NCBI GenBank assembly: GCA_003153055.1
Contig: PMBV01000382.1
Span: 177-9,807 of the forward strand
Origin: Myxococcales bacterium
GTDB lineage: Bacteria; Myxococcota; Myxococcia; Myxococcales; Myxococcaceae
DNA: 9,631 nucleotides
Reading direction: 5' to 3'
The translations under genes and the position numbers were made by a program. Shown here piece after piece: positions 1-5,940 of this stretch; the stretch's first letter is position 1, and each line of letters begins with the position of its first letter. The notes below the pieces were generated by a model. It did not search any database and was not told the DNA's origin. It saw only the letters and a program-made list of their open reading frames with translations.

Positions 1-492
1 CTGGCCCCACTTGAGGAAGGCGTAGCGCTCGGTGTTTCGGGAGAATTCGAGGCGCACGTTCTCGCCGAAGGCCGCCGTGGTGGCGAACGAGTCGACCATC
101 ACCGAATGGTCGATGACGAGATCCAGCGGGCACTGGGGGTTCACCTGGCTGGCCTTGCCCCCCATGGCCACCAGCGCCTGGCGCATGGCGGCGAGATCGA
201 CCACCACCGGCACTCCGGTGAAGTCTTGCAGGAGCACCCGGGCGGGGCTGAAGGAGATTTCGGTGCTGGGCTCGGCCGTGGGGTCCCAGTCGAGCAACGC
301 TTCGATGTGCTCCTTCTTCACCACCCGCCCGTCTTCCCAGCGCAGCAGGTTCTCGAGCAGCACCTTGAGGGAGCGTGGCAGGTCGCTCGACCGAGGGTGC
401 TTCGTGCTCAGCGCGGCGAGCGAGAAGAAGTCGAACGTCGAGCCACCGACGGTCAGCGTGGAGCGGGTCTTGAACGTGTCGAGCTGGGCCAT
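1..492 (-). CDS. acnA: Aconitate hydratase A (N-terminal 164 codons, runs off the window)
   Basis: Aconitase interconverts citrate and isocitrate through cis-aconitate in the cytoplasmic TCA cycle, using a [4Fe-4S] cluster. The product starts MAQLDTFKTRSTLTVGG and carries the typical AcnA/IRP-type N-terminal blocks: LPRSLKVLLENLLRWEDG (about residues 39-56), the conserved PARVLLQDFTGVP stretch, VVDLAAMR, DLVIDHSV, and ENVRLEFSRNTERYAFLKWG near the window edge. These match E. coli AcnA almost block for block, so the assignment is firm. The cluster cysteines lie further on and are not in the window. The ATG at 492-490 is supported by AAGGAA ten bases upstream and by the family's usual N-terminus. 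It lies 69 bp after the FHA gene on the same strand, so it may be read from the same transcript or from its own promoter; the sequence does not decide. Confidence 0.95.
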   Translation of the reverse strand, partial: MAQLDTFKTRSTLTVGGSTFDFFSLAALSTKHPRSSDLPRSLKVLLENLLRWEDGRVVKKEHIEALLDWDPTAEPSTEISFSPARVLLQDFTGVPVVVDLAAMRQALVAMGGKASQVNPQCPLDLVIDHSVMVDSFATTAAFGENVRLEFSRNTERYAFLKWGQ

Positions 493-502
493 GGGTGCGT
501 GG

Positions 503-508
503 TTCCTT
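503..508 (-). promoter_or_regulatory. Ribosome binding site of acnA
   Basis: The minus strand reads AAGGAA here, ten bases before the aconitase ATG. It is a partial Shine-Dalgarno match and supports the chosen start. Confidence 0.5.
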
Positions 509-530
509 GGGCCGAGGCATAACGCGCTCG

Positions 531-546
531 CGGTGGAGGACCACCG
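531..546. other. Small hairpin between FHA gene and acnA
   Basis: CGGTGG and CCACCG form a perfect 6-bp stem around a four-base AGGA loop in the 69-bp gap after the FHA stop. No T-run follows on the minus strand, so it is not a convincing intrinsic terminator. It could be an RNA stem processed between the two coding parts, or chance in GC-rich DNA. Confidence 0.3.
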
Positions 547-561
547 GAATCCGGGGAGGGG

Positions 562-2139
562 CTACAGCCCGTAGGCGATGCGGTCGGCCTCAGCCTTGGC
601 CTGGCAGGGGTGGTGCCGCGAGGGGAAGAAGTCGGCCACGTGCTCGAGGGCGAAGCGCGTCTCGGTGTACTGCTTGAGGCTGAAGAAGGTGCGGGCCTCG
701 AGCAGGAGCATGCGGCACTTGTTGTCGAGCTCGACCCGGGCCTCGCTCATCTTCTGGCGGGCGATGAGGTAGCTCTCGGGGCGGGCCGACGGAGGGAGCG
801 CCTCGAGGGTGAGCCAGGCCTCGCGGAATTGCTTGTAGGCCTCCCAACGGTTGACCGCGCCGATGTCTCGTTGGATCCACTTCTGGTCGCCCTTGCGGAG
901 CTTCTCCTCGGCGTCACTGGCGAGGCCGGCCTGGTCCTTCTCGGGCAGGACGGAGATCTCCAGCCAGAGGTTCCACACGCGCCAGGGGTCCTTCTCGGGA
1001 GGGTTGCGCGCGTTGTCGAAGGTGACGGTGTTGATGCCGGTGCGAGTGATGACCGCCGCGGGGATGATGACTTCGTATTCCCGCTCGTCGGCGTCGAGGG
1101 TGTCGGGAGTCAGCCACCCCAGCTCGGTGCCGTTCACCGTCAACGAGACCTCTTCCTTGCCACCGATGTCCTTGCTCTGAAAGTGCACCACGCCAGTCAC
1201 CTGCACCGGCGACTTCACCTCGAACTCGAAGGTCTTCTCGTCGGCGTGCGTGAAGGTGACGCCCGGCCCCAGACCGAAGGAGTACGGCGTCGCCTCCTGG
1301 GTCAGCACCTCGGGCTCGACCAGCTTGGGCTTCTCGGCTGGCAAGGCCCACCAGATGAGCGAGGCGAGGGCGCTCAGCACCACCACCGTCGCCCCGGAGA
1401 CGGCCAGCGAGCGCGCCAGCACCGTCGCCTCGGCCCACCAGAGCTCGACCAGCCCTGACGGGCCCTGTCGACGGAGTCGGGCACGCTCGGCAGCCGAGAC
1501 GGCCCGGCGCTCGGTGAACCGCGCGAGGAGCGGGTGCAGACCGGGCGCGTCCTTGGGGGCGGGCTCGAGGTCGATGTCGGTGATGGGCCCGCGAGGGCGG
1601 CGGGCGAGCCCCGAAGCACCGACGTCGCCACCTGCCACCGGGGTCGGTGTCGTGTTCTGGTCTGGGAGCCGAACGATGGGGATGACGCCGGTCTTCTTGC
1701 CTCCCATTTCGACGACCTGGGCCCGAGTGCTGCCCTTGGGCAACAGCGCCACGCCCTTGTTGCGAGAGCGCTTGAGCTCGGCCACCGAGACGATGCGGGT
1801 GTGGGCGCCGTCTCCCGAGGCGGTCTCGGCGGGCGCCGCCGGGCCCAGCTCGATGGCGCTGAAGTTGAGGAGCACAGGGCCGAGGCCGATGGCGTCGCCC
1901 TCGTGCAACAGCTGCCGCTCGACCTTGGAGCCATTGACCAGGGTGCCGTTGGAGGAGCCCATGTCCTCCACGAAGAAGGCGCCACCGATCTCGAGGATGC
2001 GAGCGTGCTTTCGGGACACGCCGGTGTCGTAGAGAATCACGTCACACTCGGGCGTGCGGCCGATGGTCACCGCGGTTTGATCGAAGACGAACTCCCGACC
2101 CGCTTCGCTCCCCTCCGCGATGACGAGTTGAAAGCCCAT
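562..2139 (-). CDS. FHA-domain membrane protein with C-terminal extracytoplasmic domain
   Basis: A 525-residue protein. Residues 1-95 form a canonical FHA domain: IGR at 26-28, the SRKHAR block with S42, R43 and H45, GSSNGT at 61-66 and N69. All residues known to contact phosphothreonine in this family are present, so it should bind a Thr-phosphorylated partner in the cytoplasm. A Pro/Ala/Arg-rich linker (about 100-245) leads to one transmembrane helix (about 247-266, followed by LPAEKPK). A C-terminal part of about 250 residues is then predicted outside the membrane. Its first half (about 285-400) looks beta-rich, with alternating hydrophobic residues and a VNGTELGWL turn. Its end (about 430-520) is helical, with a weak TPR-like look. 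I do not recognise that C-terminal region as a named family. The ATG at 2139 is chosen because the FHA fold begins at once there and it sits four bases after the upstream WYL stop. An in-frame extension to 2223 would overlap that gene and is Pro/Ser/Arg-rich. The binding partner is unknown. Confidence 0.85.
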   Translation of the reverse strand: MGFQLVIAEGSEAGREFVFDQTAVTIGRTPECDVILYDTGVSRKHARILEIGGAFFVEDMGSSNGTLVNGSKVERQLLHEGDAIGLGPVLLNFSAIELGPAAPAETASGDGAHTRIVSVAELKRSRNKGVALLPKGSTRAQVVEMGGKKTGVIPIVRLPDQNTTPTPVAGGDVGASGLARRPRGPITDIDLEPAPKDAPGLHPLLARFTERRAVSAAERARLRRQGPSGLVELWWAEATVLARSLAVSGATVVVLSALASLIWWALPAEKPKLVEPEVLTQEATPYSFGLGPGVTFTHADEKTFEFEVKSPVQVTGVVHFQSKDIGGKEEVSLTVNGTELGWLTPDTLDADEREYEVIIPAAVITRTGINTVTFDNARNPPEKDPWRVWNLWLEISVLPEKDQAGLASDAEEKLRKGDQKWIQRDIGAVNRWEAYKQFREAWLTLEALPPSARPESYLIARQKMSEARVELDNKCRMLLLEARTFFSLKQYTETRFALEHVADFFPSRHHPCQAKAEADRIAYGL

Positions 2140-2143
2140 GGAA

Positions 2144-3097
2144 TCACCGCGACTGTAACGAGGCCTGGGCGGCGCGGGCAACAGCCGCGATGGCCCACTG
2201 GGGCTCGGTGACGGTGGCGTCACCGCCGAAGGACAGCACCCACTGGGTGAGCCAGCGCTCTGAGTCGCCCGTCACCGGCACCTTCACCTCGCCGTCCCCC
2301 ACGTCTCGCGCGTCGTCTCCAAAGCGCTCGCGGATGTAGGGGGCAGCGCGAGCCGAGAAGCGCACCCACACCACTGAGCTCGCGTCGGCCGAGGGCATGG
2401 GGCGTGGCCGGGGCTCCTCGAGAGCATCGAAGCGTTGCTCGGTCACCGCGAGAGAGGCGACGCGGTCGAGGCGAAAGAGGCGTTGGTCGCCACGGCTGAG
2501 GCAGTGGGCCGAGAGGTACCACTGGCCTCGGTGGTTGAAGAGCTCGAGGGGGCGCACCCGGCGGTGCTCGGTCTGGCCTCGGGAGGCGGTGAAGTAATCG
2601 AGCTCGACCTCTCGCTTCTCGACGATGGCCCGCGAGAGGTCGGCCAGGGAGTCGGGGCCCTCCACGGTGACGTCGAGCTGCCGGCTCATGTCTCGGTAGC
2701 GGCCCACGGCCTCCGGCGGGAGGACGCCTTCGAGCTTGGCCAGCGCGCTCGACAAGGCGTCTCCGGCGCCCGGCTTGAGGAGCGCGGCGGCGGCGAACAG
2801 GGCCACGCCCTCGGCGGCGGTGAGGCGGGGTGGGGCGAGGAGCCGTTGGTCGAGGTGCACGAAGACGCGGTCGTCGTCCTCCACGTAGATGTCGATGAAG
2901 TCGTCGGGCTGGAAGGGCGGCCGGCCGACCAGCGTGAGGAGATCGAGCTCGACGAGGAGCTGCTCGCGGGAGATGCCCATGGCCCGGGCCACCTCGGCCA
3001 CCTTGAGGCCAGGGTTCTTCGAGACGAAGGGCACCAGGAAGAGGAGCCGTCGCAGCCGCTCGTGCACCCCGGGGCGACCGGTGGGGGGAGAGGTCAT
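2144..3097 (-). CDS. WYL-domain transcriptional regulator (PafC-like, second of pair)
   Basis: 317 residues with the helix-turn-helix / WYL / C-terminal extension layout. Residues about 10-60 form a winged HTH (LKVAEVARAMGISREQLLVEL), with helical spacing to about 150. The WYL domain spans about 160-222 and includes the literal motif W193-Y194-L195 in GQWYLSAHC, followed by RLFRLDRVASL, the conserved arginine-rich strand. A WCX-type extension (about 242-315) ends the protein. Known WYL proteins such as mycobacterial PafBC and Caulobacter DriD activate DNA-damage genes, and DriD binds single-stranded DNA through WYL. Ligand and targets here are not visible. Its ATG overlaps the stop of the preceding WYL gene (ATGA, 3094-3097), with GGAGG six bases upstream, so the two are probably co-translated. 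A PafC-like role is inferred from order and size. The target could equally be another stress or defence regulon. Confidence 0.88.
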   Translation of the reverse strand: MTSPPTGRPGVHERLRRLLFLVPFVSKNPGLKVAEVARAMGISREQLLVELDLLTLVGRPPFQPDDFIDIYVEDDDRVFVHLDQRLLAPPRLTAAEGVALFAAAALLKPGAGDALSSALAKLEGVLPPEAVGRYRDMSRQLDVTVEGPDSLADLSRAIVEKREVELDYFTASRGQTEHRRVRPLELFNHRGQWYLSAHCLSRGDQRLFRLDRVASLAVTEQRFDALEEPRPRPMPSADASSVVWVRFSARAAPYIRERFGDDARDVGDGEVKVPVTGDSERWLTQWVLSFGGDATVTEPQWAIAAVARAAQASLQSR

Positions 3098-4089
3098 GGC
3101 TGGCCTCCGTGCTGCTGGAGGACGAGGGTGGCCAGCTCGGTGACGCGGTCGGTGGCGCTTCGTGGGGCGAGGACACGGGCGTGCTCGCCGAGGGAGAGGA
3201 CGTATTTGAGCAGGCCGTCGAGGTCCGTGGCGCGAACGACCAGCTCGGTGCCGTGCTCGAAGGTGGTGACGGGGACGGCGAAGAGGCGAGCGGCGAGGGG
3301 CGCCAGCTCTCCGGTGAGGCGAATGGTCACGTCGATGGGCGGGTGGAAGCGATGTTGCCAGGGCCGGGTGGCGACCCAGTCATCGAGGCGGAAGTCAGCG
3401 GGCACCTCGAAGTCTCTCGAGCGGGGCCGGGTGGTGTTGACGGTGAGGGAGCGGACTCGGTGCACGTGGAAGACGCGGACGTCGCCTCGCAGGTGGCAGT
3501 GGCCCACCAGCGTCCACAGCCCTCGGCGGAGCGCCAGGCCCCAAGGGTCGACGCGCCGCTTGGTGACGGCCAGGGTGCGGGGTGAGAAGTACTCGAGCTC
3601 GATGCTCTTTCTCGAGTTGATGGCGCTCCACAGGGCGTCGAGGCGGGCCGGTAGCTCGTCGGTGTTGGCGACGGCGCCCAATTCGAGGCGCACCTTGGGG
3701 GCGGGGAGCGGGCCCTCGGCGAAGAAGCCGATCTTCCTCAGGGCGTGGGCGAGGTCTTGCCGGCCGGGAAAGGCGCCCGACGCGAGGGCTGCCGAGCCAG
3801 CGGCGTACAGCATGGCCAGCTCATCGGGCGTGAGGCCGACCTCGGGCAGGTAGTAGGCGTCGCGGTCGACCAGGTAGCCCTCGGGGTCCTCATCGGTCGC
3901 CTGAACGTAGGTGAGGGGAATGCCCAGCTCGAGGAGCTCGGCCTTGTCGCGCTCGAACTTGCGGTCGGCGGCGTCGGCGCTGCCACCGTAGTCGTCGGGG
4001 AACGTGGCCCGCACCTCGGCCCACGACAGCGGCTTGGCTGCGTCGAGCAACAGCGCCACCAGGTCGAGCAGCCGTTCGGTCCGTTCCAT
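3094..4089 (-). CDS. WYL-domain transcriptional regulator (PafB-like, first of pair)
   Basis: 331 residues. The start MERTERLLDLVALLLDAAKP and the following RKFERDKAELLELGIPL are typical of the PafB/YafY-type winged HTH. GYLVDRDAYYLPEVGLTPDELAML follows, the usual link to the WYL part. The WYL domain lies about 150-218; at the signature position it reads W192-T193-L194 (GLWTLVGHC) rather than WYL, while the arginine strand RVFHVHRVRSL is kept. A C-terminal extension occupies about 245-328. The ATG at 4089 has a strong AAGGAG nine bases upstream. The gene starts 75 bp after the GNAT stop on the same strand and overlaps the second WYL gene by four bases. The product is expected to act as a DNA-binding regulator, most likely as a heterodimer with that partner, as PafB and PafC do. 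Function beyond this is inferred. Confidence 0.87.
   Translation of the reverse strand: MERTERLLDLVALLLDAAKPLSWAEVRATFPDDYGGSADAADRKFERDKAELLELGIPLTYVQATDEDPEGYLVDRDAYYLPEVGLTPDELAMLYAAGSAALASGAFPGRQDLAHALRKIGFFAEGPLPAPKVRLELGAVANTDELPARLDALWSAINSRKSIELEYFSPRTLAVTKRRVDPWGLALRRGLWTLVGHCHLRGDVRVFHVHRVRSLTVNTTRPRSRDFEVPADFRLDDWVATRPWQHRFHPPIDVTIRLTGELAPLAARLFAVPVTTFEHGTELVVRATDLDGLLKYVLSLGEHARVLAPRSATDRVTELATLVLQQHGGQP
3104..3108 (-). promoter_or_regulatory. Ribosome binding site of the second WYL gene
   Basis: The minus strand reads GGAGG six bases before the ATG at 3097, inside the end of the preceding WYL gene. It fixes the start that gives the ATGA overlap. Confidence 0.65.
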
Positions 4090-4098
4090 GACAGGCGG

Positions 4099-4104
4099 CT
4101 CCTT
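4099..4104 (-). promoter_or_regulatory. Ribosome binding site of the first WYL gene
   Basis: The minus strand reads AAGGAG nine bases before the ATG at 4089, within GGGTATAAGGAG. It is the best Shine-Dalgarno site in the window and settles the start of the WYL-WYL-FHA unit. Confidence 0.75.
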
Positions 4105-4164
4105 ATACCCTTGGCGCGCCCGATGGCCTCGGACGAAGCGCGCGCGAGGGCTGGGCCGGGCCGT

Positions 4165-4722
4165 TCAGGGAGAGATGAGGCTTGGCAGGCAGAGTGCAGG
4201 GAAGGGGATGATGGGCTGTGGGGCTCGGGTTGGGCCGTCGAGCTGCTTTTCCCACCAGCCCACGTCGAGCCAGGTGCCGAATTTGAAACCTACCTCTCGG
4301 TACACGCCGACGAGGTGAAGGCCGACCGCCTCGTGGAGCGAGACGGAGGCGACGTTGGGTACGGTGATGCCTGCGTAGACGGCGTGGACGCCCTGGCGCG
4401 AGAGGATGGGGAAGAGGGCCTGGTAGAGACTCCGGCCGACGCCTTGCCGGTGGGCGTCGGGGTGAATGTAGACAGCCAGGTCGACGGACCAGCCGTAGGC
4501 GGCGCGGTCCCGGTGGCGGGAGGCGTAGGCGTAGCCGCGCACCGAGCCGGACTCTTCCGCGACGAGCCAGGGGAAGGTCTCGAGGGTGGTGGTGATGCGG
4601 CGGGCGAGCTCGGCCTCGGTGGGGGGCTCGAGCTCGAAGGAGATGACGGTGTCTCGAACCACGGGGGCGTAGATGCCGTGGATGGCGGCGGCGTCCTGGG
4701 AAGTGGCGAGCCTGAGGCGCAT
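4165..4722 (-). CDS. GNAT N-acetyltransferase, phosphinothricin/methionine sulfoximine type
   Basis: 185 residues of the PAT/MnaT/YncA branch of GNAT acetyltransferases, which move an acetyl group from acetyl-CoA to the amino group of phosphinothricin, methionine sulfoximine or a related amino-acid-like substrate. Visible marks are the opening MRLRLATSQDAAAIHGIYAPVV and SFELEPPT (the family's substrate-side segment). The acetyl-CoA loop in VYIHPDAHRQGVGRSLYQAL (about 88-107) holds the Q/RxxGxG/A core as RQGVGR. NVASVSLHEAVGL and the closing GFKFGTWLDVGWWEKQL are characteristic of this branch. The exact substrate cannot be read from sequence. The start at 4722 matches the family N-terminus; only a weak AGGA lies upstream (4734-4737). 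It precedes the WYL pair by 75 bp on the same strand, so co-transcription is possible but not shown. Confidence 0.9.
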   Translation of the reverse strand: MRLRLATSQDAAAIHGIYAPVVRDTVISFELEPPTEAELARRITTTLETFPWLVAEESGSVRGYAYASRHRDRAAYGWSVDLAVYIHPDAHRQGVGRSLYQALFPILSRQGVHAVYAGITVPNVASVSLHEAVGLHLVGVYREVGFKFGTWLDVGWWEKQLDGPTRAPQPIIPFPALCLPSLISP

Positions 4723-4926
4723 GGCAGGTGAGGTCCTAGCTCACGTGGGGCCGGTAGGGCAGGGTGGATCTCGTCCCTGAGTGCCACTGAGACAGCACTC
4801 GCCCAAGGGGGAGAGGGCGGCGCGGCTACCCTCCGCCGTGCCTCGTGCGACCAGCGCCTCGACCTCGAGTCAGTGGCCCTCATGGGCTTCGCCTGTTCGC
4901 GAGGCCCGCGACCGACCATGGGGCGA

Positions 4927-5023
4927 GGGGCGCAAGGGTCCCCAGCAATGTCACCAATGGTACCATTCGGAGGGCCTCGCGGCAGATGGTACCATTGGTA
5001 CTGTTCCTGGCGACCTTGCCCCC
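4927..5023. repeat. Long imperfect inverted repeat on an ATGGTACCAT core
   Basis: The arm 4927-4966 and the reverse complement of 4986-5023 align with about 32 matches over 40 positions and two single-base gaps, around a 19-base spacer. The inner 14 bases, ACCAATGGTACCAT (4953-4966), are repeated perfectly in inverted form at 4986-4999. Each arm also contains its own palindrome, ATGGTACCAT (4957-4966 and 4986-4995); in the left arm it extends to AATGGTACCATT. The two palindrome centres are 29 bp apart, close to three helical turns. This fits either a paired operator for a dimeric regulator or an RNA hairpin/REP-like element. The regulator is unknown. Confidence 0.7.
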
Positions 5024-5121
5024 AGGGAGGAGGGGCTTTGCCGATGCAGCTCAGCGGCCTGTTTGCCCGACCCCGCGGCGCGAGAGCAGGGTGAGCATGA
5101 GTAGCCACACTCCATGCATCA

Positions 5122-5139
5122 CTCGACCGATCGGCCGAG
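5122..5139. repeat. 18-bp near-perfect palindrome
   Basis: CTCGACCGATCGGCCGAG reads the same on both strands except for one pair (5126/5135). It lies about 105 bp beyond the hutC stop in its direction of transcription. It could be an operator, or a stem at the 3' end of the hut transcript; no T-run is attached. Confidence 0.5.
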
Positions 5140-5244
5140 GGGCTCGCGGTGATTGCCCGGACCCCATGACCCAGAGTCGCCGCTCCAGCCTCAAGGCCGC
5201 TCCAGAGTCACTCCTGAAGGCCCAGTTCGTGTGACTGCACGGAG

Positions 5245-5940
5245 TCAGAACTGTCCAGTGAGCCGATACCGGAGCCCCGGATGCCACAGCTCGGTGATGG
5301 CCGCGACGCCACCACCGGAGAACGACCGTCGCCGGAGCAGAAGACAGGGCTCTCCGTCGACGAGCTCGAGTGCCCGCTTGAAGCCCCTCGGCGCCGAGCG
5401 TGCCTCGATGCGGTACTCGACGCGGGCCACCGGGGCGACCCGGACCAGGTAGTCGCTCGGAGTCAGCCGCGTGAAGTCTTGTGCCAGGTAGTCGGGCGCG
5501 ACGGCGGGCGTCACCCAGCGCTCCTCGAGCTGCACCGGCCGGCCATCTTCCCGGTGGATGAGCCGGGAGTGGAACACCCGGGCCCCGCGCCTGAGCCCCA
5601 GCTCGATGGCCACCGAGGGTGAGGCGCGCACGGCCTCGAGCGCCAGCACCTCAGCCTGGTGCACGCCGCCGCGGTCGTGGATCTCCTTGTCGATGGAGCG
5701 GAGCGCCACCACGGTGGACTCCTGGCGAGGCGGCGCTACGAAGGTGCCCGAGCCCCGCAACCGGGTGAGCGCGTGCTCCGCGGCCAGCTCGCACACGGCT
5801 CGGTTCACCGTCATGCGGGCCACCTTGAAGCTGCGGGCCAGCTCCGGCTCGGAGGGAATGCGGTCGCCCTCCCGCCAGGTGCCGTCGGCGATGCGGCCCA
5901 GCACGTGCGCTTTGATGCGCTGGTACGAGGCCGCCCCCAT
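5245..5940 (-). CDS. hutC: GntR-family repressor, HutC subfamily
   Basis: 231 residues. Residues 1-70 are a GntR winged helix: SYQRIKAHVLGRIADGTW, RIPSEPELARSFKVARMTVNRAV and the wing RLRGSGTFVA. Residues about 90-228 are a UTRA ligand domain, ending in TELWHPGLRYRLTGQF, the usual HutC/FarR-type tail. HutC proteins repress histidine-utilisation genes and let go on binding urocanate, the HutH product. The ligand here is inferred from the neighbour. The ATG at 5940-5938 overlaps the hutH stop by one base (TGATG), which argues for translational coupling and for this start rather than an in-frame ATG at 5973 inside hutH. Being last in a unit with hutH would make it self-regulating. A GntR regulator of sugar or fatty-acid genes of the same subfamily cannot be excluded from the protein alone. 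Confidence 0.87.
   Translation of the reverse strand: MGAASYQRIKAHVLGRIADGTWREGDRIPSEPELARSFKVARMTVNRAVCELAAEHALTRLRGSGTFVAPPRQESTVVALRSIDKEIHDRGGVHQAEVLALEAVRASPSVAIELGLRRGARVFHSRLIHREDGRPVQLEERWVTPAVAPDYLAQDFTRLTPSDYLVRVAPVARVEYRIEARSAPRGFKRALELVDGEPCLLLRRRSFSGGGVAAITELWHPGLRYRLTGQF

Larger units (their letters stand above)
4723..5244. other. Gene-free region between GNAT gene and hutC
   Basis: About 520 bp with open frames on both strands, none resembling a protein (Pro/Arg/Gly-rich reading, no domain, no usable ribosome site). It follows the hutC stop and precedes the GNAT start, so it should hold the end of the hut transcript and the GNAT promoter. No hairpin followed by a T-run was seen. 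It contains the large inverted repeat at 4927-5023 and the palindrome at 5122-5139, described separately. Confidence 0.6.

Noticed and set aside
2140..2223. In-frame upstream start of the FHA protein
   Set aside because: It overlaps the end of the WYL gene, adds only Pro/Ser/Arg-rich residues and is not needed by the FHA fold, which begins at the later Met.
4770..4790. TGGCAC on the minus strand upstream of the GNAT gene as a sigma-54 promoter
   Set aside because: The required TTGC(A/T) element is absent at the proper spacing.
4290..5108. Long minus-strand open frame across the gene-free gap
   Set aside because: Its Pro/Arg/Ser-rich content shows no domain, it overlaps the GNAT gene out of frame, and it is what GC-rich DNA gives by chance.
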